From Cristatella mucedo (lineage: Eukaryota > Bryozoa > Phylactolaemata > Cristatellidae), in the NCBI GenBank assembly GCA_009760855.2, contig WPIO01000001.1, positions 6,418,501-6,482,500 of the forward strand: a stretch of DNA of 64,000 bases. The letters are read 5' to 3'. The notes under the pieces are model-generated. The model did no database searches, was not told where the DNA came from, and was given only the letters and a program-made list of their open reading frames with translations. The translations under genes and the position numbers were made by a program. Position 1 is the stretch's first letter. Each line of letters starts with the position of its first letter. Below, piece by piece: positions 52,651 through 63,898 of the stretch.

Positions 52651-55332
52651 GTTGGGTGGGTATAGCCTAACAGCCTGACGACAGACTTGGCAGGGGACTG
52701 CTTTGGTGCCAGACCACCTCTGCTAGCACTCCTAAGTGAAACTACACAGCCCGTGTGAACGTCAATTGGTCGCATTCACCAAGTGTGGGATGGTCACACG
52801 GTGTCGATCAGCTGACTAAGCACGGGGAAATCCTAAGGAATGCTCATGCTGCTCGCACGATGTCACATTGCTCATGGTGAGTCGTTAAAACGAGTCATTT
52901 TATTAGCGCTTCTGCTGCTTAAAGATAGATTACATTAAGAAACCGTCGTAACCTCGTATCGGGGAATGGTCGTATCGTGCTGTTTCATGTGCAGTCGCCG
53001 TGCGTATCACGCCATGAGCCACTGCCTTTCGCTTGTCCAAGGGAGGGAGATCGTGCTGCTCATCAAGGGAAATTGGTGTGGAACTCCAGAAATAACAGGT
53101 GCGGGCTTTGCTTAAACCTGGACAACAGATCGTGTGATCGCTAAAGAAGTTGGAGTTCCAGGGAGTTACGTCGCACAAGCGTCCTGAAGCTGAACTGTAC
53201 TGCATTGTGGATAATCAGCTGTTCCATTGCGGCCGACCTAAAGTGGCTAGCAAGTGGGAATGGTGGCTCCTTGCGATGGGAGCACTGAGGTAACGGTTTG
53301 CTTCTCCTGATTCTCTCCATTCAAAGACAACTTCCTTCCTTCGGATGGCGATAGTAGCATGATTGTGTATAGCCACTGTTGAGAAGACACTCGCTGAGCA
53401 GGGTTTTCTGACAGAATGGCCAGCAGGAAGCCACTGACGTCTTCCCAACAGGGCAACTGGTCTTAGGCGGATTTTAGTGCGAGGGCAGAAACCTGGGCTG
53501 CCGCCCGACATGACAATGCTCTGTGGACTGGCAAAAGTAAGTTGACAGTCTATACTGGCACAAGTAAAGCTGAGCTAAGCTCGGTTAGCTGGACATGAGC
53601 CGTGGGGCCAACGAGGCTGTATTCTCACTACCGTGAAATACAATACGGTGGCTACTCTGGTATACTGTGCGGCAGCTTCACTTACACGGCCGGGTCGGCG
53701 GCAGCTAAAACTGCAGGCACACACTCGACGCACATAGCTGTAACCAGTGCTACAGCACAACCCAGAATTGAGCATTAATATATCAGTGAATTTCCCTGAT
53801 GACCGTAGCAGCTGTGGTTATGCAAATGAAATAGCTATGTGACCTAGTGACCTAACCTAGTGACCCCCCAGTCGGAGCTTAGGTCTTAATCCAATCCAAC
53901 ATTTGAGCGATAAACATGAGCACCGACTATGTAATATAAAATCGCACACACACAGGGAACTGCAGACCTGTGCCAAGGCGACCTTAGGGTAGCAAGGCAA
54001 AACATTACTCCCACGGTGCTGCCTGCTGCTAAGCTTGTGCCCAACATACCTGCAGCCCCCTCCCCCCCCCCGAAGCCATATTTCCACATTGACTACAAGC
54101 GATGGTGGCTCTATGTCGTTTTAGTTGCTAATCCTCACTAATCATTTGCAAATCCATTTGAGTTTGCTCGTCGTTTAGCGGCAAGCATCTGTTGTCCCTT
54201 GAAAAGTCAAAAGCTGAGGGGTGGTCTTCTGAAACGACATTAATCCTCACTTAGCAGAGCTCCAAGTGTGGATCACTCTCCTAGTGTGGATTGCGGCTGC
54301 ACCTTGCTAACCTTTCCATCCTATGCCTGCTCGGGAGCTTAAACAAAGCACGCTACCGGCACTTTCGCTTTTGAGCACGTATAGCTTCTCTGATTCACAT
54401 CGGTGTCGACATTGTGCCTCCCACATATGGTTCACTCCCATTGTGCCTTGCTTCGATCGTCGGCGGCCGGCGGTGCCCAGCACTGGGGTTACAGGCTCCA
54501 GGTAGAGCTCGGGAGCCTTGCCTCTGGCACTCACCATCGACGGCTCAAGTTCCCCGCTTGCAATATGAATAAGCGGCAGCAATAGCACTGGCTGCTATTG
54601 CAGCAGCCACCCGGCATGCCCGAATCATTGTCCTAGGCGGCTAGTGTCTGCAGCCTTCGCCTGCAGACAGGTGATCGACCGGCTTGGGCCTTTCACGACG
54701 TTTTGCTCATACAGTTAGGAGAATCAAGCAGCCAGCTTTTGGCTAGTGTTATTATGATAATGCACCGGTTCCCGTGGGGGGCTCCTTATAAACCTGAGTG
54801 CTGAGTTCTCTAATGACTAGATCCAGACCTGCGATAATTAAAGACTTGTTACTGAGCGACCAAGAAGGGATCACTCAAATGGATTGCGGCGATAGACTAA
54901 ATGAGGTGACAATCACAGGGGATTGCATCGATGAAAGCCTTTTTGCCTATCACTACTACCATCGCACAGGTGCGCACCTCCATGCATGCCTTGCATGTCC
55001 GCACGCGTGTGCACATGTCCGCATGTCCACACGCACGGGAGGGAGCATGCATAGGCACATACTATCGTTTGCTCATACCTTACTCTTTTTTACACGACCA
55101 GGGAGGTGTGGGCCTACCCTTTCATTCAGCTAAAAAGCATCATTAACTTCCTACTAACTATATACACAGCCGCAAAACCTGAATCCCTGTCGAGAATGGT
55201 TTCGCACACACTGTGGAGACTGGAGAAAGCTCTCAGCAAATCAACGTGTGCTCAGCTCACTGTCGCTGGCTTTTTTGCAGCGCTCCTTAGATCGCTTGCA
55301 GCATTGCAGTGGCGATATATTCCTTGCTTCAG
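52651..55332. other. No feature recognised
   Basis: Intronic. Short CA/TG-rich patch near 54965-55045; no repeat family or exon identified. Confidence 0.45.
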
Positions 55333-55416
55333 GGAATGCTCAACTCTGCCTACAACATTAAAAAGAAGCTGCTGGAGGAAAGAATCCTGGCGAGAGCATT
55401 CGAACAATGTCCAAAG
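55333..55416 (+). CDS. DAGLA: DAGL exon 11
   Basis: Codes GMLNSAYNIKKKLLEERILA and RAFEQCPK, matching GMVLSAEYIKKKLEQEMVLSQAF of DAGLA. Acceptor CCTTGCTTCAG, donor CAAAG|GTACTT. Phase 0 on both sides. It lies just before the nucleophile-bearing exon, as in the vertebrate gene order. Confidence 0.95.
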
Positions 55417-56952
55417 GTACTTCTTTTTGGTCCGAAGAGCTTCGAGGCACGGCTCAGAGACCGGCTGTTGGCTTTGCCTTATAGCAGAATTTTGTATAGT
55501 ACCGAGCTCGCGACAATGTGCATGCGCATGCATGCCTCCGAGAATTTGCCAAGGCACCTGGCCAGTTCTAATGGAATCAAATGGAGGGGCAGCGGCGGTT
55601 GCATCGAAGTGCTTAGATTATTCCCCCAGTGAACAGACTTTAAAGAGTTTTGCAGGACGTATTGTATGCTGTTGTGCTGGAGCCTACAGCGTTGCTCCGA
55701 GTCTTGCTTTGGGCCCCCATGGGTGAAGCCAGTAATTCCCTGTGCTGCTAGGTGTGCCCACTGCTGTCTGTCTACGAACTGCTGCTCTCGATAAGATCTC
55801 GATACGATCGCACGAACGTGCTGTGTCATTTGAGCGCTCTTGATATGCTGTACTCGGGTACTGTCTCTTCAAATTGAGGATGATTGCATGGTAAGGCAGC
55901 ACCTGAATCATCTCCTGCTTGTAATCGCTTTTTGAAGCACGTGATCTGCCTCAAACTGAATGAAAGAGACCGAATTGACAAGTCGTTGACTGCAAAGGCT
56001 GTGACTTCGTGATAATGCCGCTTGCAGATCGCCTGATTAAGCCTTGGGACTTTTCGAGAAACGTTGGCATAGCTCTCTGCATCGGACTTACGGTGTCCCC
56101 ATGTTGAATCACGAGCACGGCTCTCTCGTTGGCCGCTTGGTAGCTTCACGGCATCGCCCCAGTCGTGGTCGATAGGGACTGCTTTATGGCAGAGCAAGTT
56201 TGCTATCAACTCTCAAGTGATGGTTACTTTTAAACTGTTATCTGCAATCCTAGTCACTTACAGAGGAACTCTTAGTTAACCAGTTCAGGTTCAGCATCTG
56301 TGCTTCAGGCTGCTCCACAGGCAGGCAATCGTCGGCTGCCAGGTGTTCGAAATCTCTTCCTATCGCCGAAGAATCCTGCTGCCAATTGCTTAAAGTGGCC
56401 ATTCCGTCGAGAGTACCACGGCCTAGCCTACCTCCTGTTTACAGAGTGCTTCGTGAAAGACTGCAGTGGACCTGAAAGGTGTACCTGAAAGGTGTTCCTG
56501 AAAGGTGTTCCTGAAAGGTGTTCCTGAAAGGTGTTCCTGAAACGTGGACCTGAAACGTGAACCTGAAACGTGGGCTTTCTATATCTAAGTTTCCTCCGTG
56601 AGCGAGCAGCCGTAAGAGTCGGGAAAAACAAAAAACAGTCGCAAAAAAGACATAGATATGAAGCCGAAATTGCATAAGCATAAGCAACGAGCGGTTCATT
56701 AGAAAAATAGCCAAAAAGAATGCTCTACTTGGTCGTCTGCTACGATGCTCGTGCTCATGCCACTATTGCTTACAGGTCCTTGTGTTTTTTTAACCTTTGC
56801 GTTTTCTTGACAGCATAGACTCTTGCTCATTGTACGCCTCCGATATTCATTCCGAGCTGTTATGCATCCAATGAAGTCGCTTTTGAAGCTGCTTTTTTCG
56901 AAAGCAACAGACTGTCACGTGACTAGCTCGACCTGCTGATTGCTTGTTGTAG
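55417..56952 (+). other. DAGL intron 11
   Basis: 1.5 kb; one 12-bp minisatellite is present, otherwise nothing recognised. Acceptor 'gattgcttgttgtag'. Confidence 0.75.
56471..56575. repeat. 12-bp minisatellite (CCTGAAAGGTGT)
   Basis: About nine tandem copies. The first six carry CCTGAAAGGTGT and the last three CCTGAAACGTG[G/A]A, showing two subtypes in blocks. Confidence 0.96.
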
Positions 56953-57092
56953 GATTCGGCTGCTGCATACAGCTTGCTTGTCGTGGGGCACTCGCTGGGT
57001 GCCGGCACGGCCGCCATACTGGCCATTCTGCTGCAGCAGGACTACAGTCACGTGCACAGCTATGCCTACTCGCCACCCGGTGGCCTGCTTAG
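56953..57092 (+). CDS. DAGLA: DAGL exon 12 (catalytic serine, GHSLG)
   Basis: Codes [40 protein letters not shown] and PPGGLL. GHSLG holds the nucleophile Ser484 (Ser472 in human DAGLA), with the family continuation GAGTAAIL and the downstream AYSPPGGLL. No Met lies in this stretch before the nucleophile, so it cannot be found as an ATG-started ORF. Acceptor TTGTTGTAG, strong donor TTAG|GTAAGG. The final AG joins exon 13 to make Ser517. Confidence 0.97.
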
Positions 57093-57387
57093 GTAAGGTG
57101 CTGCAGCCCTTGCAGAACAGCAACTCCGAGTCGGTGTAATAGCGGTGTCTGTAAAAATGTGCTTTGTGGTCGGAGCTTGTCCTCGGCTTGAGTCTTCTTC
57201 CAAGACTCTGTTTGCCTGGGCGAGCTCAGTAGTAAGCTGTGACTTCGGTGCAGAGGGCAAAGAGCAACAGCTGCAGCACCCTGAAGAACCAGGCTGGTAC
57301 ACTGCTTCATTGCAAAGGCTCCGAGCCGAGTTACACGAAAAGACTATTGCCAAAGGAGCACGGACTGCAGCCCCTTGTTCCGGGTTT

Positions 57388-57500
57388 AGCGATAATAATA
57401 ATAGTAATAATAATAGTAAGATATTTTACAGCACCGTACTAGAACTACAGTTCTTGCTAGGAACTGTACATATGCTGCAAAGGAAGCTTGACAATTGGTT
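57388..57500 (-). mobile_element. Worn LINE 3' tail
   Basis: ATA/ATT repeat then 'acagcaccgtactagaacta' and 'cttgctaggaactgtacata', 'tgctgcaaagg'. It keeps the layout of the LINE A hairpin and the TTTGCTGCAAAGG flank, with many substitutions. Confidence 0.7.
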
Positions 57501-58063
57501 AGTGAATAATGGATTAAATAACCAATGGAAATTTAAAATGTCTACACCATTTATTGGTTTCTTTTGTAAACCCTTTGAAGAGCATCTCCTGATACCTTTA
57601 TGAGCTGACATATGAATGTGCCTCCCAAATACCCATTGAAGCTCACATTACTGAGTTGACCCATTAAAGTGGGACAAAATGGTGCTGCTGAAGCATGTAA
57701 ACGGATTAGTCACTGCAGACACTCAATATAACATCAAGACATGCAGAGTCGTGAACCCCGAGTGTGCACGAAGCAACGTGCTTGGGGCAGCCGTCACTCT
57801 ACTCCAGCTGGCTTAGTGGCCTTGCCTCTGCACCATTGGCTCAAAAGAAAATGAGAATGCCAATCTGAAGCCAGCAATGTTACACGGGCGGGCAACTTGT
57901 GACCTGCAGATGTACTGGTATCATCAGCCAGTATAACTTCGAATGTATGCATGCTTGTCACATAAATAGAAGCCCTTGCTGATTCGCTAAGCGGCACTGA
58001 CCAATGGGAAGGAAGCCTGAGCAATTCGCTATGTAAATGTGACGACAAAATCTCCCCTCGTGA

Positions 58064-58420
58064 TTGAAATTGAAAGTTGAGCTAAAAACGGAAATGAAAG
58101 TTACTGTAAATTTACAGTATGTCCACAGTCTAGCTGCGGGAATGATTGCTGATTCGAAATGGAAAGGGAGCTTGCTTGAGTGTGAGTGTGAATGGCAAAA
58201 TGCACTCGTAGTTGGAAATAATCTCATTAGAAGAAGGCCGAAGGTAAGAAAACAATCGGCAGACAAAGCCACTCGGCACCCCACTGCCGAAACTCAACAA
58301 ATGTGGGATTCTTGTCAAGCTCAAGAGCAGCAAATAGCTTTCCTTAAAGATTTGGCTACATTAGCCAAGAACTTCAAGACTCAATCACTACCGCTTCATG
58401 GCGCCAGTATGCATTCGTGA
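58064..58420 (+). other. Unrecognised 118-codon open frame
   Basis: Lys/Glu-rich start (KVELKTEMKVTVNLQ), a Trp/Cys patch, and SCQAQEQQIAFLKDLATLAK near the end, which could be a short coiled coil. No family recognised, and no acceptor or donor that would fit the lipase transcript. It lies in the sense strand of intron 12. Possibly a remnant of an unidentified element. Confidence 0.25.
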
Positions 58421-58529
58421 TCTCTTTCTCGAAAAAATTTTGTGAATGCATGCGTATTCAAGGGACCAGATCCGTGTAGCTGCATGGCAAATATGTCATC
58501 CTTAGTAATATTATTTCCAGGAAACTTGC

Positions 58530-59435
58530 ATTTGTGACATCCCGTCTTGACTTCTGTAACTCACTACTTGCTGGTCTAACGGCCTGTGTGCTCAGGCGCT
58601 TACAGCTGGTGCAAAACTCTGCAGCCAGGATTGTCTGTCGTGAGCATCGCAGCTGCCACATCACACCACTTCTCGCCAACCTGCACTGGCTCCCAGTCAA
58701 GCAACGCATCGACTTCGAGGTTTTGTCACTCACTTTCGGGTCCCTTCATTCTTTGACTCCATCCTACCTATCAGATCTACTCCCCCCACCAGGCTAAGTA
58801 TCGTACTACCCGCTTTTAGGAATCTAACTGTCCTAAACTGTGGAACTCGCTTCCACAATTCTTATGCAACGACAACTGCACTCCAACTGCCGACTATGGC
58901 ACATCTTTTTCAGCGGTCCTGAACTGCTACTTCTATGCTACTCACTACCTCAACTGCTCTCCTAACTCTGCTATGCTTCCCACTTTCTCTTTGTTGCGTG
59001 AGACGAAGTCTGTTGGCTACCGAATGCGTACCGAAAGCCGCTTAGGCTGTGAGTGCGCTATACAAAACTCTCGTGCGTAACACCCACATGGTCTTTATCA
59101 CTTTGTGGAGTTACTGACGGAGATACTTTACATTACATTACATTAACCATACCTCGTACAAACCTCAAATCCTTTGGAGACTTTGAAGACTAAGTGCCTT
59201 TAGTTCATATGCTCCCAAAGCCTGGAACTCACTTCCGACTTGTGTCACAACATCTAACTTTTCCACATTTAAAATGAAACAAAAAAACGTATCTATTTAT
59301 CAAAGCATTTAGTGGGTCCCTTGATATGTCCTTTGTGTGTTTATGCATGCTGATACTGTGCATGCAAGTGCCTAGAAAGAGATTGAGGTCTCCGAGGGTG
59401 CTATATCATGTATTATTAATATTATTATTATAAGT
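58530..59435 (+). mobile_element. LINE A 3' portion, interrupted by LINE B
   Basis: First part codes FVTSRLDFCNSLLAGL, LQLVQNSAARIVCREHRSCH and LHWLPVKQRIDFEVLSLTF. The track stops after 'aggaatctaactgt' and resumes near 59146 with 'accatacctcgtacaaacct', 'tcaaatcctttggaga', and the C-terminus and 3' UTR. It ends in 'gcctagaaagagattgagg' and an (ATT)n tail. Confidence 0.9.
58831..59145 (+). mobile_element. Young LINE B 3' end nested in LINE A
   Basis: About 315 bp from 'cctaaactgtggaactcgc' to the (CATTA)n tail, nearly matching 27285-27592. It splits the LINE A track cleanly, so it arrived later than that LINE A copy. Confidence 0.92.
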
Positions 59436-59439
59436 GGAT

Positions 59440-60590
59440 GCACTCCTAGTGTTTTTAAAATGGGAAAGCTAAGATATGCTGTCACAAGAACGAGATTTCT
59501 ATCATTATGCATAAGCCACTTTTCAGAAGTGCCAGTGAAAATATGCACCAAGACATTGCATGCTCATCATAGCTATTATTGTGTGTGCAAGTAATTAAAA
59601 AGATCAGACCACTTCCCAACGCTCTCAGCTCAACTACAGCTTAATTTTTGTAAATGGTTGTTACCAGTCTAGAGCGTGTATCGACACGTGCCTTACCAAA
59701 GGTTTTGTTGAGCACTGCTAAAAGTAAGGACTTTTCATGTCGGCTTAAGTACTTCAAGAGGAAGAGAGAGAGGGGAGTAAAAGATTAAAAGATGCACCTT
59801 GATTAAGGTCAGCGTGCACTCCCAATGTACGAAGCTTCGGCACTCCCCAAAGAGACTGGCTACACTAGAAAGGTGACTTCGAAAACGTAGGCTAGTTGCA
59901 CAGTGTTCTAACTTCACTGAATTGTCTACACTAACTACGTCTGATCTAAAGCAAGATAATACTCGACGATCATTGAGAGACCTGGGCATTTAGATCGGAC
60001 CAAAGAGTGAACGCTAGAAGAAAAAGGAAGCAGAGCAGCTCTGTGCAAGTCGAAGAGTTCAAGCAGGTAGCTTGTGAACACTCTGAACTGTACCTGCTCA
60101 CTTGGCATCACATGTCATATATTTCTGGCAAGTTATCCTGATATTATTTATACCAGAAAGCAAATCTTCTGCGAGTGTACCACAACGTTTATTCGTTACT
60201 GCTTAGTAGATATATGCAAGCTCAACGGGGAAAAAAGCTACGTATACTTGAGGCATATGAGATTATGCACTTTTTCCAGCCCTAAAAATGGTGTTTCTGA
60301 AAATCTTGCACGTGCAAGTAATGCATAAATAAAGATCCTATATACTGGTGTATTTTTAGCTGAATTTACACTCATACATACACGTTTGTTCGTTACGAGT
60401 GGACACGGCATAGTATAATTGACTCAGCAAAAAATCTTCCGGAAGTGTGTTATCAAAAGCTACTGCTGCTGCTTCTAGAGAGCTACAAGCTAATGCAATG
60501 ATGCCGAAAGGTGGAATCTTTTCCCTACCTAGTGAGAGCAGATGGTGTTTCATCATCCAGCACTGCTTGCATTAAGGCAACAGCACAAAC
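59440..60590. other. No feature recognised
   Basis: AT-rich intronic DNA; no gene or known repeat. An open frame of 84 codons at 60074-60328 has no motif. Confidence 0.45.
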
Positions 60591-60594
60591 AACC

Positions 60595-61262
60595 ATACCG
60601 GCATGTGCAATCAGGCGATTACAGCAGTGCAAAACTCTGCAGCTCTGTCTGTCTCTTGTCTGTCGTGAGCGTCGAAGTTGCCACGTCGCACCACTTCTCG
60701 CCGACCTGCACTGGCTACCAGTCAAGCAACGGATTGACTTCAAGGTTTTGTCGCTCACTTTTAGGTCACTTCATTCTTTGGCTCCAGACTATCTCTCAGA
60801 TATACTCCCCCAGCAGGCCAAGCATCGTACCACGCGCTTTTCGGAATCCAAAAGTCTACAAATACCTCGTACAAACCTTAAATCCTTTGGAGACCGTGCA
60901 TTTAGTTCGTATGCTCCCACAGCCTGGAACTCCCTCCCGACCTGCGTCAGAACATCCCCTGACCTGACCACATTTAAAAGGAACCTAAAAACACACCTAT
61001 TTAGGACAGCATTTAGTGGGTCCCTGTGATTCGTCATTGATGTGCTTATGCCTGCTGACACTGTGCATGCTGCCACTAACCACATTTGCATGCTGACCCT
61101 GTGCATATCACCCCTAACCATATTATTCATTTTGTTTGTTTTTTAAGCATGATTTTATTTACCATTCAATTGCATTTCACTTTGCAGCAAATGTAAAGCA
61201 CCTAGAGAGAGATTAAGTTCTCTGAGGGCGCTTTATCAAGTGAATTATGATTATTATTATTA
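60595..61262 (+). mobile_element. LINE A 3' portion, well preserved
   Basis: Codes VCRERRSCHVAPLLADLHWL, PVKQRIDFKVLSLTFRSLHS and RAFSSYAPTAWNSLPTCVRT to the stop near 61029, with a small indel near 60630. The full 3' UTR, hairpin and ATT tail follow. Very similar to the copy at 30234-31855. Confidence 0.93.
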
Positions 61263-61319
61263 TATTATTAATTGTATCCATTGCTGATAAAGTCGTGCTC
61301 TTCTGAATCTCTCCATCTC

Positions 61320-61431
61320 TGTCTGTTTCCCTCCATCTCCCTCTCTTCCCTCCCTCTCTTTCTCTCTCTCTCTCTCTCCCTCTTTCTCTCTCTCTCTCTC
61401 TCTCTCTCTTTTTCTCTCTCTCTCTCTTTTG

Positions 61432-61467
<36 letters not shown>

Positions 61468-61500
61468 TTTCCGCTCTCTCTAACACTCTCTCACTCTCTT
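61320..61500. repeat. CT-rich microsatellite
   Basis: About 180 bp of CT/CTTT/CCCT repeats upstream of exon 13. It may act as an extended pyrimidine tract but lies about 150 bp from the acceptor. Confidence 0.94.
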
Positions 61501-61651
61501 TCTTACTCACTTTACACACTTGTTCCTCCCCCCAGCTACCCCTTACTGACACCTGCCTCGAATCTCGCATTCCTCACCCTTTAAGTCTGCCTTTACTTTC
61601 TCTGTGGACAAGCTCAGACGATGGATTGACAAGCTTTATTGGTTTTCCTAG

Positions 61652-61793
61652 CAATGATGCAGCCAAGGAGACTAGAAACATCATTACTGCTGTCGTGCTT
61701 GGCAAAGACGTCGTCAGCCGCTTAGGACTGTCCCAGATGGAGCACTTCCGTGCAGATGTCTTGCGTGTACTCAAAGCATGCCAGATGCCCAAG
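61652..61793 (+). CDS. DAGLA: DAGL exon 13 (catalytic aspartate)
   Basis: The first base completes Ser517, then NDAAKETRNIITAVVLGKDV, VSRLGLSQMEHFRADVLRVL and KACQMPK. It matches SEDAMEYSKEFVTAVVLGKDLVPRIGLSQLEGFRRQLLDVL of DAGLA. Asp536 in LGKD is the second triad residue, 52 positions after Ser484 as in human. Ser replaces Pro in the usual LVPR. Acceptor GGTTTTCCTAG, donor CCCAAG|GTGAGT. An alternative upstream acceptor would add residues foreign to the family. Confidence 0.96.
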
Positions 61794-62112
61794 GTGAGTT
61801 GTCATCTACTGTGCTGGTGGCTTTGCACCGGTCAGCCGTGCCAAGTGTCTGTGGCTTCCACGGTCAAGTGAAGCACGGCTCAAAGCGGCAGAGCTAAGGG
61901 AAACTGCACTCATTTTCTGAACCAACTCATCATGTGTAAAGTCCGATGACTAGGGCAGAGCTACCAGTGCACTTGGGAACCCTCATCTGCCATGAGTAGC
62001 CTTTTGGACCCTGCTTCATCAATTGATGAGATTGATGCACACTATGTCATAACCAGACAACAGGCCGATGGGGGGGATTTGAATTATAGTTCTACATGTG
62101 ACAGACAGACAG

Positions 62113-62160
<48 letters not shown>

Positions 62161-62203
62161 AGACGTACAGACACGAACGTACACCCATATACATGTATGT
62201 ATG

Positions 62204-62262
<59 letters not shown>

Positions 62263-62270
62263 TGTGTGTA
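62113..62270. repeat. (AC)n and (GT)n facing microsatellites
   Basis: An AC tract (about 62116-62158) and a GT tract (about 62207-62268) lie 50 bp apart and can pair as a long imperfect hairpin in RNA or DNA. Confidence 0.95.
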
Positions 62271-63260
62271 CTCGGGTGCAAAAAATCCTCCCAGTAAGGC
62301 CTGCCCCTGATGTAGCTGTAAATTGTTAGGGTAACAAGTTTTTTCTACAATGCCAGCCAGGCAAATAAAGTTATGCAAAACATGTCAAAATAGCTATTGA
62401 CAGATCAAAAACAAACATATATACTGCTGGCAGGTATTTGTTGAGTGTGACGTTTCCCCACCACGACTCTTTATGACCTTCCTTATCTGGCCAGACTTAT
62501 AGACGCTGCAAGCTTCTGCATGTTCTCTTTTCTGCTGTAGCATATTCAAATGAGCCTAAATTTTACTGAAAAGATTGGCTACTGATATAGGCCGAATATC
62601 TTGCCTCAGCTGCCTGTCGATATCACTGTATAGTCGTCCTATGTGGTTCAAATAAGGCAACTGGCTAGGCCTCTGCACCTGCACCAAACAAGGATTCGCC
62701 AAAAAGTACTTACGTGGCCTATCAGTTTGCATAGGGTTGCTATCTTGCTGCCAAATGTAACTATCCCAAGCAGAGTATTTAAGCTTTGAAATCCATCCTG
62801 CTTGACCAACAACAACTTGAGTAAAGTACTTTTTTGAAAAGTCCTTGTTTCGTGTTTGTTCAATGGCTCAGCCAATCACCTTAAATGAACCCTATAAAAT
62901 GACAATAAAGTGATATCGACAGGCAGCTGAGGCAGGTCCATCGGCCTACATTAGCAATCCACCTTTTCAGTAAAACTCTGGCTCTGTGGAATGTGCTGAA
63001 GCAGAAGTGGCAACGCAGATGCATGTGGCCTCTATGGTTGGCTAGCCAAGGGAAGTCATAAAGAATCACGGTGGGATGATGTCACAATAAACGCAGGTAC
63101 ACGAGGAGCGTGCTTTTGTTCCTGGGTTCTCAATAAATATTTTGCCATTCTGTACATAACTTTAGTATGGCTGGCACTGTAGTAAACCCTCTTAGATCCC
63201 AAACAAGTTTACTGTCACACCAGTGGCTACCATACTGCAAGGATTGTTTTGCACCTGAGT

Positions 63261-63262
<2 letters not shown>

Positions 63263-63352
<90 letters not shown>
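63263..63352. repeat. (AC)n plus (TA)n microsatellite
   Basis: About 75 bp of AC followed by TATATA. Confidence 0.97.
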
Positions 63353-63898
63353 TTTTATATAAAGTGTATTATACATATACTGAATCCATATATACTACAT
63401 ATACTTAACTAGAATGAGAGATCCTATGCTCGGTTCTTAAGACATGGCGATGAGAAACAAAGAGGGAGACAATGACAGAAAAATGACATGCCTAACAGTT
63501 GCAAGATGGAGGCTGAAGTGCCTGTTTTAATGGAGTTCGACGTAGGAGGAATATTTAGCTTGAGTTTTGAAATGAAGGCCGAGCGAAGATCGAAGTGGAT
63601 ATAAAGTGCTCGGAAGGATACGGTAAAATTGTGAGCTCGGTCTGTAAGTAAGTGTACTTGGATCAAAACCTGACATCGATGATGACCAGTGGTCTTTATC
63701 GTGTGCCTTTACTAGGGGCAAGGTGGCTTATGGCTTTCGAAAGACACTGTTTCATGATATTTATGCGCCTAGCAGTATTTATGCTCACATTGGCTATCAG
63801 TAAAACTTGTGGGTTCTGAACGTTTTATGGTTCTCGAATCATTTCCTCTCGAGCCATCTGCAGTCTTCTATTCACACCTGCGAGGGTTTTTATTGCAG

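Larger units (their letters stand above)
51949..55332 (+). other. DAGL intron 10
   Basis: 3.4 kb with a CTG/GAT compound repeat at the start and one SINE-2. Large parts (52651-55332) show no recognised feature. A reverse open frame at 53215-53511 (98 codons) was examined and not identified. Confidence 0.7.
57093..61651 (+). other. DAGL intron 12
   Basis: 4.6 kb with LINE A copies, a nested LINE B and a CT-rich tract. 57505-58060 and 59440-60590 show no recognised feature. Confidence 0.8.
61794..63898 (+). other. DAGL intron 13
   Basis: 2.1 kb; simple repeats listed separately, otherwise nothing recognised. Acceptor 'gagggtttttattgcag'. Confidence 0.8.

Noticed and set aside
53215-53511. 98-codon reverse ORF in intron 10
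   Set aside because: Examined for transposase or other domains without success; composition allows a chance frame.
61272-61871. 199-codon ORF spanning exon 13
   Set aside because: The first part translates the CT tract and intron; only 61652-61793 matches the lipase family, with splice sites at both ends.
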